Source: Xylophilus ampelinus (lineage in GTDB: Bacteria > Pseudomonadota > Gammaproteobacteria > Burkholderiales > Burkholderiaceae_C). From it: a DNA stretch of 64,000 nt. The position numbers and the translations under genes are program-made. Below the pieces are notes generated by a model, which did no database searches, was not told where the DNA came from, and saw only the letters and a program-made list of their open reading frames with translations. This document shows positions 26,382-35,178 of this stretch, piece after piece. The stretch covers positions 25,657 to 89,656 of the forward strand of contig NZ_CABFMN010000075.1 of the NCBI RefSeq assembly GCF_901875635.1, in the 5' to 3' direction. The first letter of the stretch is position 1; every line of letters starts with the position of its first letter.

Positions 26382-26408
26382 AATTGATAATCAGGCAGAA
26401 GATCAATT
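26382..26408. promoter_or_regulatory. Candidate LysR operator between divergent genes
   Basis: A perfect inverted repeat AATTGAT-N13-ATCAATT in the A+T-rich part of the divergent control region, consistent with a LysR-type T-N11-A dyad. It is 22 bp before the LysR start at 26431. Confidence 0.5.
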
Positions 26409-26430
26409 GTTTTGTGTCATGAAAGAACAA

Positions 26431-27447
26431 ATGACCCTGGAGCGCCTGACCGGCATCGTGGCGTTCGCGCGTGCCGCATCGTCCGGCAGCTTCACCGCGG
26501 CGGCGAGGTCGTTGTCGGTGTCGCCCTCAGCGGTCAGCCGGACGATCGGGCGCTTGGAGCGGCAACTGGGCGTGCGGCTCTTCAGCCGGACCACGCGCTC
26601 GCTCACGCTCACGGCCGAAGGGCAGGCGCTGCACGACCGCGCGTTGCAACTGCTGCGGGCAGCCGAGGAGGTGGTGCAGTCGGCCGCCGCCGCGCGGTTG
26701 GAACCCGCCGGGGTGCTGAAGGTGGCAACGTCGATGCCCATCGGCGTGCGGCTTCTGGCGCCGGCGCTGCCCGAGTTCCACCGGCGCCATCCAAAGCTGC
26801 GCGTCGACCTGCGCCTGGGCGACCGCTTCGTCAATCTGGTCGAGGAAGGGATCGACGTGGCGGTCCGCATCGGCCACCTGGCCGATTCGGGCCTGGTGTC
26901 ACGCGGCCTGGCGCGCACGCGGATCGGCGCCTTCGCCTCGCCCGCCTACCTGGCCAAGCGGGGCGTTCCGGCCCACCCCGAGGACCTGAGAGATCACGAC
27001 TGCGTGAGCTTCCGCTACCAGGCGTCGGGGCAGGTGATGGCGTGGTCTTTCCGGGTGGGCCGTCGCATCGTGGAGTTCAGGCCCGACGCGTCCATCGTGG
27101 TGGATGCCAGCGACGCCATCGCCGAAGTGCTCGCCGCCGGGGGCGGCATCGGCTTGCTGGGATCCTTCATCGCCGAGCCGTACGTCGAGCGGGGGCTGCT
27201 GCGGCCAGTGCTGGGACGGTTCGCAATCGATGGCGCACCGATCACCGCGGTGTGGCCCGAGAGCCGGCGGGCGAGCCCGAATGCGAGGGCCTTCATCGCC
27301 TACCTGGGCGAGGTCTTCGCGCCGTTCGCCTCGGGTGGCGTCGGGGAGCCGGCAGGTGCGGCACCGGCCGGCATGAGCGCAGGGGCTCAGCCGTCCCCTG
27401 CACCGAGCGCCGCCAGCCGCTCCCGAAGGAATTCGGCGAAGGCATAG
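26431..27447 (+). CDS. LysR-family transcriptional regulator
   Basis: 338 residues from ATG 26431 (ATG 26419 is an alternative). N-terminal HTH with SGSFTAAARSLSVSPSAVSR and RTIGRLERQLGVRLFSRTTR; effector domain with LKVATSMPIGVRLLAP, EEGIDVAVRIGHL and FASPAYLAKRG. The subgroup resembles regulators of stress-linked oxidoreductases. Its C-terminal tail of about 35 residues is Ala/Ser/Pro-rich and its last 61 bases overlap the end of the convergent LysR gene. Confidence 0.87.
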   Translation: MTLERLTGIVAFARAASSGSFTAAARSLSVSPSAVSRTIGRLERQLGVRLFSRTTRSLTLTAEGQALHDRALQLLRAAEEVVQSAAAARLEPAGVLKVATSMPIGVRLLAPALPEFHRRHPKLRVDLRLGDRFVNLVEEGIDVAVRIGHLADSGLVSRGLARTRIGAFASPAYLAKRGVPAHPEDLRDHDCVSFRYQASGQVMAWSFRVGRRIVEFRPDASIVVDASDAIAEVLAAGGGIGLLGSFIAEPYVERGLLRPVLGRFAIDGAPITAVWPESRRASPNARAFIAYLGEVFAPFASGGVGEPAGAAPAGMSAGAQPSPAPSAASRSRRNSAKA

Positions 27448-28292
27448 GCGATCACCGGCAGCTGGCGCCCGCGCAGGCAGCCCAGCACCAGCTCGCCCTG
27501 CGGAAAGGCCCGGTCCTCGATGGCGCGGGCGACCAGCTCGGGGTCGCCCAGCTCGGTGCCCACTGCCATCTGGAAGGTGATGGACCGGCGGTCGGCCAGG
27601 CAGCCGCGCAGGAACTCGAAGCTGTTGCTCTCCACCATGGGCTGGAAGCGCGTGGAGCTGCGCGCCAGGAAGCGCTCCAGCAACTGCCGCCCACCGATGT
27701 CGCGGTTGGGCAGCACCACGGGGTAGTCGGCGCAGTCGCGCAGGCGCAGGGCGCTGCGGCCGGCCAGCGGATGGGTCGCATGCATCATGGCCATGAGCCG
27801 CTGACCGGCCACGTCCAGCCGCTGGATGTCGGACTCGGCCGGCAGGTTGAAGACCAGCGCCAGGTCGGTGTCGAGGCTGCGCAGGGCTTCGGCGGCGTGC
27901 ACGTGGTCGCCGATGCGGGCATCGAAGGCCACCAGCGGATGCGTCTCGCGGAAGGCCGCGATGGCCGCGGGCAGGAAGCGCGGCGCCAGCGCCTGGCTGG
28001 CCACCAGCCGCACCCGGCCGCGGCGCAGGCCCTGCAGTTCCTCGATCTCGGAGCGCACCCGCTCCAGCTCGGCGCCACGGTCGCGGACGTAGCGCACGAA
28101 CAGCTCGCCCGCGGCCGTCAGGCGCATGCCCCGCGGCAGGCGCTCGAACAGCGGCGTGCCCAGCTCCTCCTCGATGTCCTGGATGCGGCGGTTGACGGCC
28201 GACGGCGCCACATGCAGCCGCTCGGCCGCCTGGCGGATGGATCCGACGCGCGCCACTTCGTCGACATAGCGCAGCAGGCGCAGGTGGTTCAT
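27387..28292 (-). CDS. LysR-family transcriptional regulator
   Basis: 301 residues from ATG 28292, which overlaps the XRE stop by four bases. HTH: VGSIRQAAERLHVAPSAVNR and RIQDIEEELGTPLFERLPRG. The effector domain begins GRVRLVASQALAPRFLP, with FDARIGDHVHAAEAL and VVLPNRDIGGRQLLERF. This subgroup is common next to amide and heterocycle catabolic operons. With the XRE gene it forms a two-regulator unit divergent from the 29295-40802 operon. Confidence 0.87.
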   Translation of the reverse strand: MNHLRLLRYVDEVARVGSIRQAAERLHVAPSAVNRRIQDIEEELGTPLFERLPRGMRLTAAGELFVRYVRDRGAELERVRSEIEELQGLRRGRVRLVASQALAPRFLPAAIAAFRETHPLVAFDARIGDHVHAAEALRSLDTDLALVFNLPAESDIQRLDVAGQRLMAMMHATHPLAGRSALRLRDCADYPVVLPNRDIGGRQLLERFLARSSTRFQPMVESNSFEFLRGCLADRRSITFQMAVGTELGDPELVARAIEDRAFPQGELVLGCLRGRQLPVIAYAFAEFLRERLAALGAGDG

Positions 28293-29188
28293 GCGCCCAT
28301 TGTGGTGTCTGCGTGGGCATGCAGCAGGCGCGCCAGTTCTGCGCTGGCGGCTGCGCCCTTCAGGGCGGAGTCCCACAGGCGTGCGGCAAGCGTCTCGTGC
28401 AGGCGCAGCGCCTCCTCGTCCTCGCTGATCATGGCCACGCCGTAGTGCAGGTTGGTCGGCTCCACGATGCGGAAGGGGCTCGTCACCAGCACGCGGCGCC
28501 CGTGCGGCAACTGGACCAGCTGGAAGCCGCTGGTCGGCAGCGGCTGGGTGGTCAGCACGATCTGCACGCCCATCGGCGGCGCGGCGATGAGGCCGGCCAG
28601 CCGCTCCATCTCGCGCCGCGCCGCAAGGCGCCGGGCGGTGCGCTCGGCCGCGGGCAGCCGCGGGTGGCCGCCGAGCCCGTGCGTCAGGTAGCGCTCGATG
28701 TCGCTCACCGGCACGATGTTGACGAGCGCCGGCCGGTTGCGTGCGAAGGCGGCCTTGCGCTTGGCCAGCAGGTGCATCAGGCGCTCGGCTTCGGCCGGGC
28801 TCAGGGCGGTCTGGTCGTCGCGCTGGTCGACCAGGCGCTCGGCCAGCGCGGTGTCGTAGGCGTCGGAGCTCAGCATGTAGGCCTGCGGCCCGAACACCAC
28901 GGTCATCTGCGTGGCCTCGGCCTCCAGCCGCTGCTGGCGGTCGAAGAAGAGCATGCCGTGGGTGATGTACTCGTTGCCCAGGCCGAGCAGGGCGCCGGTC
29001 GAGGTCTCGTACAGCCGGGCCAGCCTTTCCAGCACCTCGAGCTTGACCACCTCGCCCGACTCGTAGCGGTAGAGCAGCGCGCGCGAGATGCCCGCCGCGC
29101 GCGCCACCTGCTCGGTGCTCAGGCGTGCGTCCTGGCGCCGGCTGCGCAGGCGCTCGCCGATGTGGGCGTAGTGGTGCGTGGTGGTCAT
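28289..29188 (-). CDS. XRE-family regulator with C-terminal sensor domain
   Basis: 299 residues. The N-terminal XRE helix-turn-helix is at about 10-65: IGERLRSRRQDARLSTEQVA, then AAGISRALLYRYESGEVVKL. The remaining 230 residues are an all-alpha plus beta region I do not recognise by name (LSPAEAERLMHLLAKRKAAF; GVQIVLTTQPLPTSGFQLVQ); it may sense a metabolite. It is coupled by ATGA to the LysR gene and divergent, across 106 bp, from the alpha/beta hydrolase. Confidence 0.82.
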   Translation of the reverse strand: MTTTHHYAHIGERLRSRRQDARLSTEQVARAAGISRALLYRYESGEVVKLEVLERLARLYETSTGALLGLGNEYITHGMLFFDRQQRLEAEATQMTVVFGPQAYMLSSDAYDTALAERLVDQRDDQTALSPAEAERLMHLLAKRKAAFARNRPALVNIVPVSDIERYLTHGLGGHPRLPAAERTARRLAARREMERLAGLIAAPPMGVQIVLTTQPLPTSGFQLVQLPHGRRVLVTSPFRIVEPTNLHYGVAMISEDEEALRLHETLAARLWDSALKGAAASAELARLLHAHADTTMGA

Positions 29189-29294
29189 GGCTGCTGCCGT
29201 CTCGTTAATGAGTCAGTTCGCGAAATTGCACGTTGTGACGCCGGTCGGGCCGACCTACGCTGACCCCGCCATCGCAACACCTGACGCAACGAAC

Positions 29295-30062
29295 ATGCCC
29301 ACCATCTCCGTCGACGGGGTACCCGTCCACTACGCCGAGGCCGGCAGCGGCGAGCGCGCCATCGTCTTCATGCACGGCGGCTTCGGCAGCTCCTCGGAAC
29401 TCTGGGAGCGCACCCTGCAGGCGCTCCCGCCCGGCTGGCGCGGCTATGCCATCGACAACTTCCTGCGCTCGGCCGCGCCGCCCGACGGCTACAGCGTGCA
29501 GTCGCTGGCCCGGCGTGTGCGAGGCTTCGTCGATGCACTCGACCTCGACAGGCCGGTGATCGGCGGCCATTCGATGGGCGGCGTGGTGAGCCAGATCGCC
29601 GCATCGAACGACCCCGGGCGCTACGGCGGTGTGGTGCTGGTGTGCACCGGCGCCGTCATGACCAACCACACGCTGGGCCGCGTGCTGCTGCAGGACCTGC
29701 GCGACAACGGCCACGCCAACCTGCGCGAGATCAGTGCGCACTGGTTCCGCGAACTCCCCGAAGGCTTCTTCGAGGGCTATGTGGCGCGCGCACAGACGGC
29801 GCCGCTCGCAGCCATGATCGACGTGCAGCAGAGCCTGCTCGACACCGACTGCCGGCCGCTGCTGCCGAAGATCACCGCGCCGACGCTGGTGGTGTTCGGC
29901 GCGCACGACGCGGGCCGCACCATCGATCACGCGAACACGCTGCTGGCCGGCATTCCGAACAGCCGCCTGGCCCGCATGCCCGACAGCGGGCACACGCCGA
30001 TGGTCGAGACGCCTGCGGCATTCGACGCCGCGCTGCACGCCTTCCTGCTCGAAATCCACTGA
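29295..30062 (+). CDS. Alpha/beta-fold hydrolase
   Basis: 255 residues from ATG 29295; a longer frame from 29178 overlaps the divergent XRE gene and is not needed. Oxyanion HGGFGSSSELWERTL near residue 30, nucleophile elbow GGHSMGGVVSQIA with Ser at about 96, and the terminal His in MPDSGHTPMVETPAAF. No signal peptide. As first gene of a ring-catabolic operon it may hydrolyse a late ester or amide intermediate, in the way RutD and similar enzymes do; the substrate is unknown. Confidence 0.85.
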   Translation: MPTISVDGVPVHYAEAGSGERAIVFMHGGFGSSSELWERTLQALPPGWRGYAIDNFLRSAAPPDGYSVQSLARRVRGFVDALDLDRPVIGGHSMGGVVSQIAASNDPGRYGGVVLVCTGAVMTNHTLGRVLLQDLRDNGHANLREISAHWFRELPEGFFEGYVARAQTAPLAAMIDVQQSLLDTDCRPLLPKITAPTLVVFGAHDAGRTIDHANTLLAGIPNSRLARMPDSGHTPMVETPAAFDAALHAFLLEIH

Positions 30063-30073
30063 GGACTTCCACC

Positions 30074-30856
30074 ATGTTCCGACGTTCCATCCTCGCCCTG
30101 GCCATGGCGGCCTGCGGCTCCTTGCTCGCGATGCCGGCCGCGCAGGCCGACACCCTCGACGACGTTCAGAAGGCGGGCGTGCTGCGCGTCGCCATCACGC
30201 TCGACTACCCGCCTTTCGGCTCGGTCGATGCCAACATGAGCCCGCAGGGCTACGACGTGGAGTTCGCCAACCTGATGGCGGCTGCGCTGGGCGTCAAGGC
30301 CGAGCTGGTGCGGGTGACGGCCCAGTCCAAGATCCCGACGATGGCCACGCGCAAGGCCGACCTGCTGCTCAACATCGGCCGCAACGAAGAGCGCGCCAAG
30401 GTGGTGGACTTCACGCAGCCGTACGCGCCTTACTACATCGGCGTGTTCGGCCCGGTCGACCAGACCGCCACGGGCGTGGCCGACCTGGCGGGCAAGAAGA
30501 TCGCGGTGACGCGCGGCACGCTCGAGGACCAGCTGCTCACGAAGATGGCACCGCCCGAGGCCACGATCCAGCGCTACGAGGACCACAGCAACACCATCAG
30601 TTCCTTCCTGAGCGGACAGAGCGACCTCATGTCGGTCGGCAACATCGTGGCCGCGGCCATCATGGAGAAGAACCCGCCGCGCAAGCCCGAGCAGAAGTTC
30701 CTGCTGATGAACTCGCCCGTGTGCGCCGCCGTCACCAAGGGCGAGCAGCGGCTGCTGGAGCGGATCAACGCCGCCATCACCGAACTGAAGGCCAACGGCC
30801 GGCTCGCCGCCATGGCCACGCGCTGGCTCAAGCAGCCGCTGCCGGCCAACCTCTGA
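30074..30856 (+). CDS. Family 3 (amino-acid type) extracellular binding protein
   Basis: 260 residues. Sec signal peptide (MFRRSILALAMAACGSLLAM, then PAAQA). The mature start LDDVQKAGVLRVAITLDYPPFG and GYDVEFANLMAAALG are typical of polar amino-acid binding proteins, followed by KADLLLNIGRNEERAKVVDF and VTRGTLEDQLLT. No matching HisM/HisP-type permease or ATPase genes occur in the operon, so it either shares a transporter encoded elsewhere or acts as a ligand receptor. Confidence 0.85.
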   Translation: MFRRSILALAMAACGSLLAMPAAQADTLDDVQKAGVLRVAITLDYPPFGSVDANMSPQGYDVEFANLMAAALGVKAELVRVTAQSKIPTMATRKADLLLNIGRNEERAKVVDFTQPYAPYYIGVFGPVDQTATGVADLAGKKIAVTRGTLEDQLLTKMAPPEATIQRYEDHSNTISSFLSGQSDLMSVGNIVAAAIMEKNPPRKPEQKFLLMNSPVCAAVTKGEQRLLERINAAITELKANGRLAAMATRWLKQPLPANL

Positions 30857-30953
30857 GGCGCCGACGAACCGTTGCCTCAACGGCAACGGCGCTGCCGCGA
30901 TAAAGCGCCGGAAAGTGAGCGCCAGTGGCACGGGCGATGCGTGCCCTCGGCGC

Positions 30954-31796
30954 ATGCACAGCGATGAATGCACTCCCGGCACCAAGTTGGACACGGCCAC
31001 CGGCGACACCCGCGGCTTCGGCCCCGCGGCCGCCAACCGCTGGCACTTGCAGGACGGCCGCCTGAGCCTGGTCCGCACGCAGCCGGCCCCGCGGCCGCTG
31101 GCGCTGCCGGCGCAGCCCGAATCGCTGGTGATCGACCTGGCCCGTACCGCCCTGGTGGTGGTCGACATGCAGAACGATTTCTGCCACCCCGAAGGCTGGT
31201 TCGGCCAGAAGGGGCTGGACGTGCAGGCGGCGCGGCGGCCCATTCCGGTGCTGCAGGCGCTGTTGCCCGCCTGGCGCCGCGCGGGCAGCCCGCTCGTCTG
31301 GTGCCACTGGGGCATCCGTGCCGACCGGCGCAACCTCGGCCCCACGGTGCAGTTCATGGGCAAGCGCACGGCCGAGGGCGTGGGCTATGGCGAGCGCTCG
31401 CCCATCGACCACGGCCCGTCGCTGGTGCAGGGCAGTTGGGGCGCGGCGCTGGTCGACGAACTCGCGGCCGAGCCCGGCGACATCCTGGTGCACAAGCACC
31501 GGCTCTCGGGCTTCTGGGACAGCGAGCTCGACAGCATCCTGCGCAACGCCGGCATCAGCACGCTGCTGTTCGCCGGCATCAACACCGACCGCTGCGTGTT
31601 CTCCACGCTGCAGGACGCGGCCTTCCTGGGCTACGACTGCGTGCTGCTGGAGGACGCCTGCAGCACCTCGTCGCCCGACTACGTGACCGACGGCGTGCTC
31701 TACCTCGTGCGCCTGCTGCACGGCTTCACCGCACGCGCCGCCGAGCTGCACGCGGCGCTCGCCGATCTTTCCGACCTTCCTTCCCAACCCCTCTGA
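30954..31796 (+). CDS. Cysteine hydrolase (isochorismatase-like, RutB-related)
   Basis: 280 residues from ATG 30954 (GTG 30915 is possible). Triad Asp71 (VVVDMQNDFC), Lys181 (VHKHRLSGFW) and Cys214 (NTDRCVFSTL). It has a longer N-terminal arm than the other two members in this window, and an active-site loop HWGIRADRRNLGPTVQFMGK. The SGFWDSELDSILRNAGI part is like ureidoacrylate amidohydrolases and N-carbamoyl hydrolases. A reaction releasing ammonia and CO2 from a carbamoyl or urea group of a ring-opened product is likely. Confidence 0.82.
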   Translation: MHSDECTPGTKLDTATGDTRGFGPAAANRWHLQDGRLSLVRTQPAPRPLALPAQPESLVIDLARTALVVVDMQNDFCHPEGWFGQKGLDVQAARRPIPVLQALLPAWRRAGSPLVWCHWGIRADRRNLGPTVQFMGKRTAEGVGYGERSPIDHGPSLVQGSWGAALVDELAAEPGDILVHKHRLSGFWDSELDSILRNAGISTLLFAGINTDRCVFSTLQDAAFLGYDCVLLEDACSTSSPDYVTDGVLYLVRLLHGFTARAAELHAALADLSDLPSQPL

Positions 31797-31808
31797 GGAG
31801 CCTTCGCC

Positions 31809-32858
31809 ATGACCTCGACCCTCTCCCTGCTCGCCCGCCGGCTGCGGCCGCTGCTCGGTGCCGCCGCCCTGGCGCTGGCCGCGTTGCCCGCCGCCGCGCA
31901 GACGCCCATCAAGCTGGTGCTCAACTGGAAGTACGAAGGCCCGCAGGCCTGGTTCTTCCTGGCGCAGGACCGCGGCTACTTCAAGCAGGAAGGCCTGGAC
32001 GTCACCATCGACCAGGGCGAGGGCTCGGCCGCCTCGATCCCCAAGGTCGCAGCCGGCACCTACCAGGCCGGCTTCGGCGACATGAACGCGCTGATCGACC
32101 TGGCCTCCAAGCGGCCGGCCGATGCACCGGTGGGCGTGTACATGCTCTACAACACGCCGCCCTTCGCCGTCGTGGTGCGCAGCGACAGCCCCATCAAGAC
32201 GCCCAAGGACCTCGAAGGCAAGACCCTCGGCGGCCCAGCCAACGACGGCGCGCTCAAGCTCTTCCCGGCCTTCGCCAAGCTGGCCAGGATCGACGCCGCC
32301 AAGGTCACCGTCTCGAACATGGCGCCCAACCTGCGCGAGCAGATGCTGGTGCGCGGCCAGATCGACGGCGCCTTCGGCTATGTCACCACCGTGAGCTTCA
32401 GCGCCCGCGGCATGGGGCTGGACCCGGCCAGGGACCTGCGCTTCATCCGCTACGGCGACCACGGCATGGACCTCTATGCCAACACCGTCTTCTTCTCGCG
32501 CAGCTTCGTGCAGGACAAGCCCCAGGCCGTGGCCGGCTTCGTGAAGGCCCTCAACCGCGCCATCAAGGAGGTGATCGCCAACCCCGACGCCGGCATCGAC
32601 GCGGTGATGAAGCGCGAGCCGCTGCTCAAGCGCGACGTCGAGAAGGACAAGCTCCTGGCCACGCTCAAGAACGACATGAGCCACCCCGAGATCGCCCGCA
32701 TCGGCCTGGGCGACGTGGACGACGCGCGGCTGAAGAAGGCCATCGGCATCGTGGCCGAGGCCAACCAGCTGCCGCGCCAGCCCGAGGTGGGCGAGGTCTT
32801 CGACCGCCGTTTCCTGCCGGCGCGCGCCGAGCGCCCCTCCAGCACCGTCGCGCCCTGA
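31809..32858 (+). CDS. ABC substrate-binding protein, NMT1/THI5-like (first paralogue)
   Basis: 349 residues, Sec signal peptide ending AAAQT. Thiamine-pyrimidine-precursor type: LVLNWKYEGPQAWFFLAQDR near residue 36, DQGEGSAASIPKVAAGTYQA near 70, and KTPKDLEGKTLGGP. Members bind pyrimidine-like precursors such as FAMP or N-formyl aminopyrimidine. A close paralogue lies at 38287, and the ATPase and permease at 36328-38051 are the only transport parts in the operon, so two receptors may share one transporter. Confidence 0.87.
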   Translation: MTSTLSLLARRLRPLLGAAALALAALPAAAQTPIKLVLNWKYEGPQAWFFLAQDRGYFKQEGLDVTIDQGEGSAASIPKVAAGTYQAGFGDMNALIDLASKRPADAPVGVYMLYNTPPFAVVVRSDSPIKTPKDLEGKTLGGPANDGALKLFPAFAKLARIDAAKVTVSNMAPNLREQMLVRGQIDGAFGYVTTVSFSARGMGLDPARDLRFIRYGDHGMDLYANTVFFSRSFVQDKPQAVAGFVKALNRAIKEVIANPDAGIDAVMKREPLLKRDVEKDKLLATLKNDMSHPEIARIGLGDVDDARLKKAIGIVAEANQLPRQPEVGEVFDRRFLPARAERPSSTVAP

Positions 32859-32896
32859 ACAACCCGACACGACCCCTCAAGAAAGAAGAGACCCCC

Positions 32897-33688
32897 ATGG
32901 ATCTGCAACTGCGCGACAAGGTCGCCATCATCACCGGCCCGGCCAAGGGCATGGGCGCCGCCATCACGCTGGCCTTTGCGCGCGAAGGCGCCAGGCTGGT
33001 GCTGGCCGGCCGCGACACCGCTGCCATCGAACCCGTGGCCGCCGAGGCCCGCGCCCTGGGCGTGCCGGCACAGGTCGTGGCCTGCGACCTCACCGTCTCC
33101 AGCCAGACCGAGGCGCTGGCCACCGCCGCGCTCGCCGCCTTCGGCCGCATCGACATCCTGGTCAACGTGGCCGGCGGCTCCGGCCCCATCGGCAAGACGG
33201 GTTGGGAGACGACGACGGAGGAGTTCGACGAGATCGTGCGCCTGAACATGACCGGCTGCTTCAACACCATCCGCGCCGTCATGCCCGCGATGGTGGAGCA
33301 GCGCAGCGGCAAGATCGTCAACGTGGGCGGGACCTTCGGCCTGCGCGGGCGTGCCGGGCGCATGGCGTACTCGGCCTCCAAATGGGGCCTGCGCGGCATC
33401 ACCAAGAGCTTTGCGCTGGAGGCGGGGCCGTACAACATCAACGTCAACAACGTCGCGCCGGGCATGGTCGACGGGCCGCGCTTCCGCGAGAAGGTGTGCG
33501 CCAACATGGCCCAGCGCCTGGGCATCACGCTGGAAGAGGCCATGCAGCGCCATGCGGCCGACTACGCGCTGCGCCGCGTCTCCACCGACACCGACATCGC
33601 CAACGCCTGCCTCTTCATGGCCAGCGAGGTGTCGCGGCAGATCACCGGCGCCGACCTGCCGGTGGACGGCGGCTGGGCCGCGCTGTGA
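32897..33688 (+). CDS. Short-chain dehydrogenase/reductase
   Basis: 263 residues, classical SDR. Cofactor motif TGPAKGMGAAI at about 14-24, VNVAGGSGP for NNAG near 88, Ser region NVGGTFGLRG near 140 and catalytic YSASK at about 155-159. The C-terminus keeps ITGADLPVDGGWA. NAD(H) or NADP(H)-dependent oxidation or reduction of a carbonyl or alcohol in the pathway. The product is cytoplasmic and the gene is between the binding protein and the hydantoinase-like gene. Confidence 0.87.
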   Translation: MDLQLRDKVAIITGPAKGMGAAITLAFAREGARLVLAGRDTAAIEPVAAEARALGVPAQVVACDLTVSSQTEALATAALAAFGRIDILVNVAGGSGPIGKTGWETTTEEFDEIVRLNMTGCFNTIRAVMPAMVEQRSGKIVNVGGTFGLRGRAGRMAYSASKWGLRGITKSFALEAGPYNINVNNVAPGMVDGPRFREKVCANMAQRLGITLEEAMQRHAADYALRRVSTDTDIANACLFMASEVSRQITGADLPVDGGWAAL

Positions 33689-33705
33689 GCCGGGGAGCGA
33701 ACGCC

Positions 33706-35178
33706 ATGCGACCCGACGTCGACCTCGTCATCCGCGGCGCGAGCGTGGTCTCGCCCGACGCCATCGTGCCCGCCAGCGTGGCCATCGCCGGCGAGCAGAT
33801 CGTGGCCGTGGGCCACGACGACACCATGCCGCCCGCACGCGAGGAGCTGCGCGCCGACGGCCTGTACCTGCTGCCCGGCGCCATCGACAGCCATGTGCAC
33901 TTCCGCGATCCGGGCTATCCGCACAAGGAGACCTGGCGCACCGGCTCGGCCGCCGCGGCGCTGGGCGGCGTGACCACCGTCTTCGATATGCCCAACACCT
34001 CGCCGGCCACCGGCACGGTGGAGGCGCTGCGCCTCAAGCAGAAGGCGGCCGAGGCCTCGTACTGCGACTTCGGCATCCACGGCCTGCTGGGCGACGACAC
34101 CATCGAGCGGCTGGAGGAGCTGCTGGAGGCCGGCGTCACCAGCTTCAAGGCCTTCGTGGGCAACACCTTCGGCAACCTGCCCGCGCCCACCGACGGTGCG
34201 CTGCTGGAAGGCTTCGAGACGCTGGCGCCGCTGGGCATCCGCACCGTGGTGCATGCCGAGAACTCGTCCATCCTGTTCCGGCGCCAGAAGAAGATGCAGG
34301 AGGCCGGCCGCATCGACGCGCTGGCCCACCTGGCGGCGCGGCCGGCCGTGGCCGAGATCGAGGCCATCGGCCGCGTGCTGACGCTGGCCGAATGGACCGG
34401 CGCGCGGGTGCACATCGCCCACCACAGCGCGGCGGATTCGCTCTTCCTGCTGCGCGAAGCCAAACGCCGCGGCGTGGACGTGACGGCCGAGACCTGCCCG
34501 CAGTACCTGCTGCTCAACACCGAGCACATGCGCAAGCTGGGCGGCGTGATGCGGCTGAACCCGCCCATCCGCGAGCCGCGCCACAACCAGCCACTGTGGG
34601 ACGCGCTGATGGACGGCACGCTGGACATGATCGCCACCGACCACGCGCCGCATGCCCCCGAAGAAAAGACGCGCGAGAGCATCTGGGACTGCGATTGCGG
34701 CTTCCCCGGCGTGGAGACACAGATGCCGCTGATGCTCACCGAGGTCAACCGCGGCCGGGCCTCGCTGATGGACTACGTGCGCTGGAGCGCCGTCGCGCCC
34801 GCCAGGGCCTGGGGCCTGTACGGCACCAAGGGCGTGATCGCGCCCGGCGCCCATGCCGACATCGCCATCGTCGACATGGCGCGCCAGGGCGTGCTGTCGC
34901 AGAACAGGCTGCAGAGCATCAGCCGCATCTCGCCCTGGAACGGCCGGCCGGTGCAGGGCTATCCGCTGCACACGCTGCTGCGCGGGCGCTTCGTCATGCG
35001 CGAAGGCCGGCTGGTGGAAGACGCCGTGGGCTGGGGCCGCTCGGTCAAGGCGGTGCAGAAGATGCCCGCGCCGCGGCCGCGCAACACCGAGCACTACAGC
35101 CGCGCCATCCTGCAGACGCCGCCCGGCGTGCCGTGCACCGCGGTGCCGGTGGGCGAGGTGGACTGGAGCGCTCCATGA
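33706..35178 (+). CDS. Dihydropyrimidinase/allantoinase/dihydroorotase-like cyclic amidohydrolase
   Basis: 490 residues from ATG 33706 with GGGGAG upstream. Metal site: His63 and His65 in SHVHFRDPG, bridging carboxylated Lys148 in TSFKAFVGN, His in VVHAENSS and VHIAHHSA, and Asp in IATDHAPHAPEEK. The FRDPG and VMRLNPPIRE parts resemble allantoinase and type I dihydroorotase more than hydantoinase. It hydrolyses a cyclic amide bond reversibly. Adjacent to a cyanuric acid hydrolase/barbiturase-family enzyme, it may act on a different ring or a reduced ring form. Confidence 0.87.
   Translation: MRPDVDLVIRGASVVSPDAIVPASVAIAGEQIVAVGHDDTMPPAREELRADGLYLLPGAIDSHVHFRDPGYPHKETWRTGSAAAALGGVTTVFDMPNTSPATGTVEALRLKQKAAEASYCDFGIHGLLGDDTIERLEELLEAGVTSFKAFVGNTFGNLPAPTDGALLEGFETLAPLGIRTVVHAENSSILFRRQKKMQEAGRIDALAHLAARPAVAEIEAIGRVLTLAEWTGARVHIAHHSAADSLFLLREAKRRGVDVTAETCPQYLLLNTEHMRKLGGVMRLNPPIREPRHNQPLWDALMDGTLDMIATDHAPHAPEEKTRESIWDCDCGFPGVETQMPLMLTEVNRGRASLMDYVRWSAVAPARAWGLYGTKGVIAPGAHADIAIVDMARQGVLSQNRLQSISRISPWNGRPVQGYPLHTLLRGRFVMREGRLVEDAVGWGRSVKAVQKMPAPRPRNTEHYSRAILQTPPGVPCTAVPVGEVDWSAP

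Noticed and set aside
27387-27447. Frameshift at the end of the 26431 LysR gene
   Set aside because: The Ala/Ser-rich tail overlaps the convergent LysR gene by 61 bases but both frames end normally; a tail-to-tail overlap explains it.
28289-29263. Plus-strand open frames through the XRE gene
   Set aside because: Shadow frames of the XRE gene; composition His/Arg/Gly-rich without domain signs.
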